Positions 52,664 to 61,317 of a stretch of 64,000 nt of DNA are shown piece by piece. Where the stretch lies: the NCBI GenBank assembly GCA_041287365.1, contig JBEULL010000019.1, forward strand, positions 124,001 to 188,000. The letters are read 5' to 3'. A program made the translations under genes and the position numbers. Each line of letters opens with the position of its first letter. Within the stretch, counting starts at the first letter, position 1. Source of the stretch: JAQVIJ01 sp041287365 (lineage in GTDB: Bacteria; Desulfobacterota; Dissulfuribacteria; Dissulfuribacterales; DYLC01). The notes beneath the pieces are model-generated. The model saw nothing but the letters and a program-made list of their open reading frames with translations. It was not told the DNA's origin and did not search any database.

Positions 52664-53744
52664 TCCACGTCTCCTTTCACTACTTTTTGTCTGTGGCAGA
52701 CCATTTTCGCCCATCTATGCTTCTATTATGAAGATAAGGGCGTTTTTGTATGAGCGAGGCGTGATCCCTTTCAAAAAACTTCCATGTCCTGTGATCAGCA
52801 TCGGCAATATCACTTTGGGAGGCACTGGAAAGACTCCACATGTATTGGCTGTGGCCCAGTATCTGGCCAACAAGGGATTGAAGGTGGCCATCGTGACCAG
52901 GGGGTATGGGGCAAAGGTCAAGGATAGGCCATTTATAGTCTTTGATGGAGAAAAGGTTCATGGTTCTTCCATGCTTTGCGGTGACGAGGCATTCATGCTC
53001 GGAGAGTCTCTTCTGGAAAAAGGGGTGAAACCAGCATGGGTGATCGTAGATTCAGACCGTTATAGAGGTGGCAGATTAGCCTGCGATCTCGGTGCCCAAG
53101 TAGTCTTGCTGGACGATGGGTTTCAACACCTGCGTCTGCATCGGGATTTGAATATCGTGTTGCTTCCATATGAAAGGCCGTTGGGAAACGGAGTGGTCTT
53201 TCCGGGCGGGGACCTGAGAGAACCCATATCTGCCCTGAAACGAGGGAATATCTTCGTGTTTACCGGTGCAAAAGCCATATCAAAGGCAGAAATGAGGTTT
53301 ACGACTCAAAAAGCCTGTAATGGGTTGGAGATACCGCCTGATGTTTCCGTATTTTTTAGCCACACTCTGGTGGTGGGATTGAGGGACATGAACGGAACGA
53401 GCATTCCATTGGACAGCCTGCGTCACCAATCGATTCTTGCCTTCTGCGGCCTTGCCAATCCAAATGCCTTTTATGATAGTCTAAAAATATTGGGCACTGA
53501 TATTAAAAAAACTGTTTCATTTTTGGATCATTTTGCATATAAAGAAGAAGATGTGCGGGACTTATTGAAATTAGCCGAGGATTTTAAGTGTTCGCACCTG
53601 GTCACTACACATAAGGATATGGTTAAACTGAAGGCCCTGTCGTGTTTGGATAATTATTCGTCAAAGATTGTATGGTTAGAGATTGATATTGAAATAGATA
53701 CTGAATTTTGGGGAATTATAGAGCATTATTTAAATATTTTGTGA
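52647..53744 (+). CDS. lpxK: Tetraacyldisaccharide 4'-kinase
   Basis: Phosphorylates the lipid A disaccharide at the 4' position. The P-loop variant is GGTGKTPHVLAVAQYL near residues 57-72. TRGYGAK, CGDEAFML, VIVDSDRYRGG and the DDGFQHLRLHRDLNIV block are family signatures. Length is 365 residues. The last ~80 codons are more AT-rich than the rest. It overlaps waaA and so forms a lipid A-Kdo operon with it. Confidence 0.96.
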   Translation: MPVFINPRLLSLLFVCGRPFSPIYASIMKIRAFLYERGVIPFKKLPCPVISIGNITLGGTGKTPHVLAVAQYLANKGLKVAIVTRGYGAKVKDRPFIVFDGEKVHGSSMLCGDEAFMLGESLLEKGVKPAWVIVDSDRYRGGRLACDLGAQVVLLDDGFQHLRLHRDLNIVLLPYERPLGNGVVFPGGDLREPISALKRGNIFVFTGAKAISKAEMRFTTQKACNGLEIPPDVSVFFSHTLVVGLRDMNGTSIPLDSLRHQSILAFCGLANPNAFYDSLKILGTDIKKTVSFLDHFAYKEEDVRDLLKLAEDFKCSHLVTTHKDMVKLKALSCLDNYSSKIVWLEIDIEIDTEFWGIIEHYLNIL

Positions 53745-53751
53745 GGTTTTA

Positions 53752-54762
53752 ATGGATATTGAGTTATTAAAACGGCTTACTGAGCTTCCAGGGGTTTCGG
53801 GTAGTGAGGAGAGGGTTGCGCAATTTATTGTGGATTATCTGGAGTCCCTTGGTTTTAGGTCTGAACGGGACTCCCTGGGCAGCCTGATTCTTCACATACC
53901 GGGTGATGGTCCTCGACTCCTCTTGGATGCCCATATGGATGAGGTGGGCATGATGGTTCAGTATTTTGAGCCCAATGGCTTTATGAGGTTTATTCCGGTG
54001 GGTGGTTTGACTGCGTCCATGCTCTATGGCCAGCCGGTTGTCATATGGGGTAAGGAGCCTGTGGCAGGTATCATAGGCGCCATGCCGCCGCATTTAAATG
54101 GCAAAGAAGAGGCCGTGACCATGGAGGAGCTCTTTATTGACACAGGCATTCCTGACCTGATGGAACGCGGGGTGGTCAGCCTTGGTGATTCTGTTACCTT
54201 TGCCCATTATTGGCATGAGAATAGCTTCACGGTTCAGACCAAGGCGCTGGATGATCGTTTGGGAGTGTTTGTCATTCTGGAGGTCTTGAAGGCATTAAAA
54301 GGTATGACTATCCCTTTTGATTTATGGGTTGTGGTGTCTGCCCAGGAGGAGACGGGGCTCAAGGGTGCCGCGGTGCTCTCGAGGCGCATAAAGCCGGATA
54401 TTTCATTGGTGTTGGAGGGGACGGTTGCCAATGATCTACCAGGGGTGCCAGGCCATAAACGATTAGCCTGTATGGGGGCAGGGGTGGAGATCAGGCTTTC
54501 TGACTCCAGATTCATTGCAGACAGGAAGTTTTCTCTGAAGCTTGTTCAATTGGCTAAGGATAACGGTATCCCTCATCAGGTAATCGTGAAGAAGGTGGGT
54601 GGCACCAACGCCGCTTCATATCAGGTGGATGGCATCGGCAGTCAGGCGGCGGCTCTTGCTGTCCCTGTGCGTTATATTCATTCACCGGTGGGAATAGCCA
54701 TGAAAAGGGATATTGATGCTGCCATAGAGCTTGTGTCAGTGTTTGTGAGATTAGCTTTTTGA
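53752..54762 (+). CDS. M42-family metalloaminopeptidase
   Basis: A 336-residue zinc or cobalt aminopeptidase of the FrvX/TET group. Metal ligands are seen in LLLDAHMDEVGMMV (His, Asp), QEETGLKGA (catalytic Glu), and the late HSP motif. These enzymes form large tetrahedral complexes that trim peptides, probably recycling proteasome-like products. It follows lpxK by 7 bases. Confidence 0.92.
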   Translation: MDIELLKRLTELPGVSGSEERVAQFIVDYLESLGFRSERDSLGSLILHIPGDGPRLLLDAHMDEVGMMVQYFEPNGFMRFIPVGGLTASMLYGQPVVIWGKEPVAGIIGAMPPHLNGKEEAVTMEELFIDTGIPDLMERGVVSLGDSVTFAHYWHENSFTVQTKALDDRLGVFVILEVLKALKGMTIPFDLWVVVSAQEETGLKGAAVLSRRIKPDISLVLEGTVANDLPGVPGHKRLACMGAGVEIRLSDSRFIADRKFSLKLVQLAKDNGIPHQVIVKKVGGTNAASYQVDGIGSQAAALAVPVRYIHSPVGIAMKRDIDAAIELVSVFVRLAF

Positions 54763-54777
54763 ATGGAGGGCTTCATC

Positions 54778-55164
54778 ATGTCATTACAGGCCATAATTAC
54801 AGACAAGGCCCCCAAGGCCATCGGCCCTTATTCGCAGGCCATCAGGGCAGGTAATTTTTTGTTTGTTTCAGGGCAGATACCCCTGCATCCAGAGAGCGGT
54901 GAGTTGGTGGATGGTGGGATTGATGCCCAGACCCATCGCGTGTTGCAGAATATAAGGTCTATTTTGAACGAGGCTGGCTTGGATATGCAACATGTGGTGA
55001 GGACCGATATATTCCTTGCAGATTTAGCAGATTTTGCTGACATGAACAGGGTATATGAAGGCTATTTTCCTGTGTCTCCACAGCCTGCTCGGCAGACCGT
55101 GCAGGTGGCAGGGCTGCCTCGTGGAAGCAGGATTGAGATATCGTGCATAGCCTGTTGTGTTTGA
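54778..55164 (+). CDS. ridA: RidA-family reactive imine/enamine deaminase
   Basis: Hydrolyses reactive 2-aminoacrylate and related imines formed by PLP enzymes. The 128-residue sequence has APKAIGPYSQAIRAGNFLFVSGQIP, VVRTDIFLADLADFADMN and ARQTVQVAGLPRGSRIEI, whose Arg is the catalytic guanidino group. I start at ATG 54778; the GGAGGG just after the earlier ATG 54763 is its Shine-Dalgarno. It lies directly after the M42 peptidase gene. Confidence 0.95.
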   Translation: MSLQAIITDKAPKAIGPYSQAIRAGNFLFVSGQIPLHPESGELVDGGIDAQTHRVLQNIRSILNEAGLDMQHVVRTDIFLADLADFADMNRVYEGYFPVSPQPARQTVQVAGLPRGSRIEISCIACCV

Positions 55165-55223
55165 AACCATCGTTCATTAGCTACATAAAAATAAAGAATT
55201 CCATGGAATGAAAGGAGTTAGGA

Positions 55224-55778
55224 ATGAAAGCACTGCACTTAACAGTGATAATCGTGGGGTTGTGGTTGGTCGTAATTGTGGGCATGAATAGCCAGGCAGG
55301 GGCTGGTTCCTGGGAAGACCTTGGGGCCTGTTTCAGTGAGCTCAAGGGCTGGAGTGAAGGCGAGGTTACGGGTCTTACCGTGCAACAGGACGGACAAAAT
55401 ACCACTTATGCCACACGTGAATACCGCAAGGGGGATGCGGTAATGGCCATCAAGTTTCAGACGGGCCCATCGCTCACAAAAGATGCCTTGACCACCACCT
55501 TTCCTGACACGCTTCAGCATTGTCTGATGCAGTGTGCCGTTCCATGCAGTGGACCATGCAAATGCGGTCCTGTGGTCGGAGAGGTGAATGGTTATCGAAT
55601 GGACACAGTTCTGAATTCGAAGGCCCGCTTGGTGACCATCACTGTCATGGGCACAGGGGATATACAGCCCGTTTTGACCATAGAAGGCCGGAATATGACG
55701 GAGTGTGAGGTCAAAAAGCTGGCTTCGGCCCTTAATTGGGGATGTTTTTATTCCAGAGCACAGGGGTTGATGCGGTAG
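55224..55778 (+). CDS. Hypothetical secreted cysteine-rich protein
   Basis: I do not recognise this 184-residue protein. It has a signal peptide (MKALHLTVIIVGLWLVVIVG, likely cut after NSQAGA). The mature part has a run of cysteines, CLMQCAVPCSGPCKCG, near residues 99-114, and a last pair near ECEVKK and GCFYSR. This suggests disulfides or metal binding outside the cytoplasm. The start has a strong GAAAGGAG. It sits directly upstream of ftsK on the same strand with no clear link to it. Confidence 0.7.
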   Translation: MKALHLTVIIVGLWLVVIVGMNSQAGAGSWEDLGACFSELKGWSEGEVTGLTVQQDGQNTTYATREYRKGDAVMAIKFQTGPSLTKDALTTTFPDTLQHCLMQCAVPCSGPCKCGPVVGEVNGYRMDTVLNSKARLVTITVMGTGDIQPVLTIEGRNMTECEVKKLASALNWGCFYSRAQGLMR

Positions 55779-55783
55779 ATTTC

Positions 55784-57982
55784 ATGCAGGAATCCTCAAA
55801 AGAGACACAAGGCGGTCCATCTGCTGAATTACAGGGGCTTTTTCTCTTTGGCCTGTTTTTCTTTGTGACGATCGCCTTGACCAGTCATGCCATTTTGCTT
55901 CATTTCGGGGCAACGAATGCGGTTGTGGACAGAAACTGGCTTGGGGTTACAGGCGGTTTTCTCTCCCTTTTTCTGTACCAGGTGCTGGGAGTGGCCGCTT
56001 GGTGGGTGCCGGCTGGTATTGGTTTTTCTGCTGTTTCCCGATTGTTTTCTAAAAGATTCGTGAGGGCGGCAGCCTGGATTATTCCCAGTTGGACGGCGAT
56101 TTTGGCATCCAGTGCCGGTCTTTTCGCTCTTTTCGGTAACGCTGCAACAGCAGGTGGTGTGTGCGGTCTGCTTGTGTCGAATTTTCTGTTGGAATGGGTG
56201 GGCCATACCGGTGCCTTTTTAGTGCTTCTTGTGTCACTTCTGGCAGGTCTTGTGGCAGGCACGCCGTTTTCTCTTTTTGCTGCATGGAATAGAGTGTTTT
56301 CTTTGGCAAGATGGCTCTGGTCGTTTGTTACAGCCTTTTTTGAATCGAGTTCCAGTGGGACAGTGTCATCCGTACCGGTTGAGAATGCCTTTGAACAGGC
56401 TGGTGATCTTGTGCTAAAAAAGCCAATGGCTGCCGAGACGTTTCAGCAAATCGGGAATACAGACATGGCTGCCGCTGAGCATGAGAGAATCAGCTCTGCA
56501 AAAGAACCTGTAATCAAGGAGACAGTGGCCAGGAAGCCTATGGACGCTAAGGTAGAAAGGTCTTTCGATGCGGAGATGCGTGCCTATGAAGGTGAGTTCA
56601 GGCTGCCACCCATCTCGTTTCTGAATGACCCAACTTATGAGGAACAGGAGACGGACAAGGCCCAGTACCTGGCCAATGCCAGGACCCTCGAGCAGAAACT
56701 CCTGGATTTCGGAGTGGCAGGTAAGGTGGTGGAGATATGTCCTGGCCCTGTGGTGACCATGTACGAGTTCGCTCCCGCCCCTGGTATAAAGATCAACAAG
56801 GTCTCCGGTCTTACAGACGACCTGGCCCTTGCTCTGAAGACACAGAGCGTGCGCATCGTGGCGCCCATTCCAGGCAAGGGTGTGATAGGCATAGAATTGG
56901 CCAACAATTATAGACAGGTGGTGTTTTTGAAGGAATTGCTGGCCAGCGAGGCATTCAAACAGCATAAAGGCGCCCTGCCTCTGGCCATAGGTCAGGACAT
57001 AGTCGGCCATCCAGTGGTGACGGACCTGGCGAAGATGCCTCATCTGCTCATTGCCGGGGCCACAGGCACGGGCAAGAGCGTGGGGTTGAACGCAATGATA
57101 CTCTCTCTGCTGTATTGTCAGACCCCCAAAACCCTGCGGCTCTTGCTTATTGATCCCAAACGTATAGAATTGTCACTTTATGAAGGGATTCCGCACCTGC
57201 TTCATCCAGTCGTAAGTGCACCCAAGGACGCCACTCGTGCCCTGAAGTGGGCTGTTTTGGAGATGGAGCGCAGATATCAGCTTTTGGAGGCAGCGCAGGC
57301 CAGAAATCTGGAGGGTTACAATAGGACCGTGGAACAGCCGCTTCCATATCTTGTGATCATCATAGACGAACTGGCTGACCTCATGATGGTTTCTTCCAAG
57401 GAGGTGGAGACCTCCATAGCGCGATTGGCGCAGATGGCGCGCGCCGCAGGTATTCATCTGCTCATAGCCACTCAAAGGCCCTCTGTGGATGTACTTACAG
57501 GGCTTATAAAGGCCAATTTTCCTGCACGGATTTCATTCAAGGTCTCTTCCAAGGTGGATTCCCGCACCATTTTGGATGTGATGGGAGCGGAACGGCTCCT
57601 TGGCATGGGAGATATGCTTTTTTTGCCTCCAGGCACAGCCAGCCTTCAACGTATTCATGGCGCATATGTCTCTGAGAAGGAGATAGGCCGTGTGGTGGAG
57701 TTCTGGCGCCAGCAAGGGGAGCCGCAATACGACTCGCGTGTGGTGAAGCCTGATGATGAGGAAGGCGACGACGAAGGTATCGCCGATATGAACGATGCTG
57801 ATGAGAAATACAGGGAGGCGGTGCAAATCGTCAAAGAGACAGGTCAGGCATCCATTTCCATGTTGCAGCGCCGTTTGAGAGTGGGTTATAACCGTTCTGC
57901 ACGTATGATAGAGCAGATGGAGCGGGACGGTATAGTTACGCCTGTGGATGCCATGGGCAGAAGACAGGTGATCATGAATTGA
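55784..57982 (+). CDS. ftsK: DNA translocase FtsK
   Basis: Pumps DNA and coordinates chromosome separation at the septum. The N-terminal part has four or five membrane spans (about residues 20-185), then a short linker. The motor domain has Walker A GATGTGKSVGLN near residue 425, IIIDELADLMM and RLAQMARAAGIHLLIATQRPS. The C-terminal winged-helix gamma domain reads QASISMLQRRLRVGYNRSARM. At 733 residues it has a short linker compared with E. coli. I start at ATG 55784, five bases after the previous stop, since the earlier open codons overlap that gene. Confidence 0.94.
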   Translation: MQESSKETQGGPSAELQGLFLFGLFFFVTIALTSHAILLHFGATNAVVDRNWLGVTGGFLSLFLYQVLGVAAWWVPAGIGFSAVSRLFSKRFVRAAAWIIPSWTAILASSAGLFALFGNAATAGGVCGLLVSNFLLEWVGHTGAFLVLLVSLLAGLVAGTPFSLFAAWNRVFSLARWLWSFVTAFFESSSSGTVSSVPVENAFEQAGDLVLKKPMAAETFQQIGNTDMAAAEHERISSAKEPVIKETVARKPMDAKVERSFDAEMRAYEGEFRLPPISFLNDPTYEEQETDKAQYLANARTLEQKLLDFGVAGKVVEICPGPVVTMYEFAPAPGIKINKVSGLTDDLALALKTQSVRIVAPIPGKGVIGIELANNYRQVVFLKELLASEAFKQHKGALPLAIGQDIVGHPVVTDLAKMPHLLIAGATGTGKSVGLNAMILSLLYCQTPKTLRLLLIDPKRIELSLYEGIPHLLHPVVSAPKDATRALKWAVLEMERRYQLLEAAQARNLEGYNRTVEQPLPYLVIIIDELADLMMVSSKEVETSIARLAQMARAAGIHLLIATQRPSVDVLTGLIKANFPARISFKVSSKVDSRTILDVMGAERLLGMGDMLFLPPGTASLQRIHGAYVSEKEIGRVVEFWRQQGEPQYDSRVVKPDDEEGDDEGIADMNDADEKYREAVQIVKETGQASISMLQRRLRVGYNRSARMIEQMERDGIVTPVDAMGRRQVIMN

Positions 57983-58053
57983 GTGATGAGGGACTACGGA
58001 CAAGTCTGTGTTACTTCGGAGTGCCCTTATTTTTTTAACGTATCGGGATTGTT

Positions 58054-58326
58054 ATGTCAAATGAGATATGTGTGACCATAGAAAACCGTTTGGGGCTTCA
58101 TGCCAGGCCAGCTGCCCGTTTTTCACAGTTGGCCAGTCGGTTCGCCTCGAATATCTGGCTGATCAAGGATGGAAAAAGAGTGGATGCCAAGAGTATCCTG
58201 GAGGTATTGACCCTTGCATGCCCTACCGGCTCACGTCTCACCATTTTGGCGGAAGGACCCGATGAACTGGAGGCCCTGGCAGCCCTTCAGATTTTGATAG
58301 AGACAGGTTTTGCCGAATATGATTGA
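58054..58326 (+). CDS. HPr-type phosphocarrier protein
   Basis: A 90-residue PTS carrier. The phospho-acceptor His16 lies in RLGLHARPAARF. Ser47 (DAKSILEVL) is present at the site that HPr kinase modifies in many phyla; the surrounding sequence differs from the usual KSIMGLM. It overlaps the enzyme I gene by 8 bases. No sugar-specific EII gene is nearby, so a regulatory or mannose-type role is possible. Confidence 0.94.
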   Translation: MSNEICVTIENRLGLHARPAARFSQLASRFASNIWLIKDGKRVDAKSILEVLTLACPTGSRLTILAEGPDELEALAALQILIETGFAEYD

Positions 58327-60130
58327 AGAAATGACTGGAAAAGACAATGGCGGCATGTTGCACATGCATGGCATCAGTGCGTCGCCCGGAGTGGCCATAG
58401 GCCGGGTTTTCGTGCTGGATCGCCATAAAAGACGGATATTTAAGACCTATATAGCCGAGCATGAGGTGGAGTCGGAGGTGCAGAGACTGCATGAAGCTGT
58501 GCAAAAGGCCGAGGAGCAGATACAGGCCATGCTTCAGGCGATGCCGGATGAATTGCGAGAACATATAGCCATTCTCGAAACCCATCAGCTCATGCTCAAG
58601 GATAGCATGATCCTTGACAAGAGCATTGACATGATTCGGCGGAAGATGGTCAATGCGGAGTGGGCCCTGGATCACAGTCTCAATCACGTCAGGCGGTTGT
58701 TCAGTCATATTCAGGACACCTACATTCGTGAGCGGATTCGTGATGTAGAGGATGTTGTGGTGCGCATTCAGGATATTTTGAGTGGTTCCCATGAAATACA
58801 ATTGAATCAGCACACCTCTCCTGTGGTCATCGTGGCATCCGATCTCACACCAGCCGACACCATTCAATTGAATCGCAGAAACGTCATGGCTTTTGTCACT
58901 GAGATGGGTAGCCGCACCTCCCATACCGCCATTATCGCCCGTTCTCTTGGAATACCGGCGGTAGTGGCTGTAGGAGGTATCACTCAAGCCGTTTCGACCG
59001 GTGAGGAGATAGTGGTGGACGGCATCACCGGTGATATTTTCATTCGGCCTGAGCAAGAGATTCTGGCCAGATACACCGACAAGCAGGCCTGTTACGTCAG
59101 ACATCGTCAAGACATGCTGTTGCAGGCACATCTGCCTGCAGTTACGCAGGACGGGTTCTGTATGGCCGTAAAGGCAAATATAGAGTTGGACGATGAAATC
59201 GAGGTGGCCCTTGCAAGTGGAGCTGAGGGTGTGGGTCTTTTGCGCACCGAGTTTCTTTATGTGGGGAGAAAAGATCTGCCCACAGAAGAGGAGTTATTTC
59301 GGGCCTATTATGAATGTGTGAAGAAAATGGCCCCGAAGCCTGTTACGATTCGCACATTGGATGTGGGAGGAGATAAATTCTTGTCCTCACTTCCTGTCAC
59401 TCCACAGACCAATCCGGCACTGGGGCTTAGGGCCATAAGGCTCTGCCTGAAGGAGACGGACCTGTTTTTCACACAGCTTAGGGCCATATATCGAGCAAGT
59501 GCCTTTGGAGAAGTGCGTATTCTTTTTCCTCTCATATCAGGATGCAGTGAGATTGAACAGATCAAGACGCATCTGCACTGTATCAAAAATCAATTGAGGG
59601 CCGAAGGGGTGCCTTTTGATGAAAATGTGAAATTGGGTGTCATGATAGAGGTGCCCACAGCGGTTATAATGGCGGACCTCCTGGCCAGAGAGGTGGATTT
59701 TTTCAGCATAGGCACCAATGACCTGATTCAGTATTCCATGGCCATAGATCGCGTAAATGAACACGTGGCGCACCTCTATGACCCGTTGCATCCAGGTATC
59801 CTGCGCATGATTCATCGTTCTGCGGAGGCGGGTCGGCTGCAAGGCATTCAGGTGGGCATGTGCGGTGAGATGGCCGGCGAACCTGCCTATGCCCCCATTA
59901 TGGTTGGAATGGGACTGAACGAGATCAGTATGAATGCCGATTCCATTCCAAAGGTCAAGCATATCATCAGAAGGTGTCATGCCGGATTGTGCAGGGATTT
60001 GGTGAACAGATTGTTGACCGCCTGTACCTCTCTGGAAGCCAGGGATATCCTGGACGATTTTTTGAACAGATATCTTACGGATGAACGGAAATTGACACAT
60101 CCGTGTCTCTGTGATGCAGCGCGGCATTGA
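58319..60130 (+). CDS. ptsI: Phosphoenolpyruvate-protein phosphotransferase (enzyme I)
   Basis: Transfers phosphate from PEP to HPr. The N-terminal GISASPGVAIGRVFVL is typical. The active-site His lies in GSRTSHTAIIARSLGIPAVV near residue 202. The C-terminal PEP-binding barrel has GVGLLRTEFLY, TLDVGGDKFL, IGTNDLIQYSMAIDR and GMCGEMAG. I use ATG 58319, overlapping the HPr stop; ATG 58331 is an alternative. There is no extra GAF domain, so this is the standard rather than the nitrogen-type enzyme. Confidence 0.95.
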   Translation: MIEEMTGKDNGGMLHMHGISASPGVAIGRVFVLDRHKRRIFKTYIAEHEVESEVQRLHEAVQKAEEQIQAMLQAMPDELREHIAILETHQLMLKDSMILDKSIDMIRRKMVNAEWALDHSLNHVRRLFSHIQDTYIRERIRDVEDVVVRIQDILSGSHEIQLNQHTSPVVIVASDLTPADTIQLNRRNVMAFVTEMGSRTSHTAIIARSLGIPAVVAVGGITQAVSTGEEIVVDGITGDIFIRPEQEILARYTDKQACYVRHRQDMLLQAHLPAVTQDGFCMAVKANIELDDEIEVALASGAEGVGLLRTEFLYVGRKDLPTEEELFRAYYECVKKMAPKPVTIRTLDVGGDKFLSSLPVTPQTNPALGLRAIRLCLKETDLFFTQLRAIYRASAFGEVRILFPLISGCSEIEQIKTHLHCIKNQLRAEGVPFDENVKLGVMIEVPTAVIMADLLAREVDFFSIGTNDLIQYSMAIDRVNEHVAHLYDPLHPGILRMIHRSAEAGRLQGIQVGMCGEMAGEPAYAPIMVGMGLNEISMNADSIPKVKHIIRRCHAGLCRDLVNRLLTACTSLEARDILDDFLNRYLTDERKLTHPCLCDAARH

Positions 60131-61277
60131 GACACTCCGGAGGTGTGACGACTCCGGTATATACATCCATATTCCATTTTGTCGGCGAAAATGTCTCTAT
60201 TGTGATTTTGTTTCAGGCCCTTATGAACAAGGGGGTTATGCCCCTTATATTCAAGCGGTATGCCGCGAGGCGACACTGCGCAGCGCACAGGTTTCTTCCT
60301 ATTGTTTCAAAACGTTGTATCTGGGTGGAGGGACTCCGAGTCTGCTCGCCCCTCATGAGCTGAGACCGCTGTTGGAAACACTCGAGTCCGTTTTTCACTG
60401 GCACAAAACGCTCGAAACGACCATAGAGGTCAATCCTGATTCCGTATCTTTTGAATGGATGAGCGCATGCCGTGATATGGGAATCAATCGCATGAGTATT
60501 GGCGTTCAATCCTTTTCCGATGCAGGGCTTAGAGTGTTGGGCCGAATACACGACTTGAAACAGTCGTTCAATGCCTATGAAATGGCGAGAAAAGTTGGTT
60601 TCGATGCTGTAAGCGTAGATCTCATATACGGATGGCCCGGCCAGAGGCTGCAAGACCTGAAATGCGAGCTCGATACGCTCGTTTTCCTTGCTCCAGACCA
60701 TGTATCATGTTATCAGCTCACGCTTGAACCGGGAACCCCTATGGAGCGTATGTATCGTGACGGTCTCCTGCCTGTCATCGAAGAGGATGTCATTCTGCAA
60801 CTCACCGATTATATGGAAGATTTTTTGGCTGACCATGGCTATGTGCTCTATGAGATATCCAATCTGGCCAGGCCGGGTTTTGAGTGTAGGCACAATCTGA
60901 ATTATTGGGGAAACGGCGAATATCTGGGTCTGGGCTGTGCAGCGGTTTCCTTTCTGCAAGGCGAACGCATCTCCAATACAGAGGATTTGAATCGGTATAT
61001 GGAAACGATAGCCCAAAGCAGCCTGCCTGTAGCAGAGAGAGACCGTTTGGATGAGGTAGGCAGATTCAGGGAGACCGTCATGCTGGGATTGAGGCGGGCG
61101 GCTGGAATCGATCTTTCAGAAATCGAAAGGGATTTCGCCTTGAACCCGCTGGAGTATTACGGTGATACATTGTATGAGTTGCTTGACATCGGTTTGCTTG
61201 AAATGGTCGAGAATAGGTTGTTTCTTTCGCGAAGAGGGAGGCGTCTGGCGAATCAGGTGTTCATGAGATTGATTTGA
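60114..61277 (+). CDS. hemW: HemW-like radical SAM protein
   Basis: Member of the HemN/HemW branch of radical SAM proteins. YIHIPFCRRKCLYCDF near residues 17-32 gives the cluster Cys-x3-Cys-x2-Cys, with the trailing F typical of the family. YLGGGTPSLL, EVNPDSV, RMSIGVQSF and the late GLGCAAVSF follow. HemW binds heme and may chaperone it; coproporphyrinogen oxidation is not expected without the extra HemN residues. It overlaps the enzyme I gene by 17 bases. Confidence 0.92.
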   Translation: MQRGIETLRRCDDSGIYIHIPFCRRKCLYCDFVSGPYEQGGYAPYIQAVCREATLRSAQVSSYCFKTLYLGGGTPSLLAPHELRPLLETLESVFHWHKTLETTIEVNPDSVSFEWMSACRDMGINRMSIGVQSFSDAGLRVLGRIHDLKQSFNAYEMARKVGFDAVSVDLIYGWPGQRLQDLKCELDTLVFLAPDHVSCYQLTLEPGTPMERMYRDGLLPVIEEDVILQLTDYMEDFLADHGYVLYEISNLARPGFECRHNLNYWGNGEYLGLGCAAVSFLQGERISNTEDLNRYMETIAQSSLPVAERDRLDEVGRFRETVMLGLRRAAGIDLSEIERDFALNPLEYYGDTLYELLDIGLLEMVENRLFLSRRGRRLANQVFMRLI

Positions 61278-61317
61278 TTTTTAATGATGGATAGATGTCT
61301 TATACCTGGACTATTTG

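Noticed and set aside
58238..59131. A 297-codon open frame antisense to enzyme I
   Set aside because: The sense strand encodes an unmistakable enzyme I; the antisense frame is a composition shadow.
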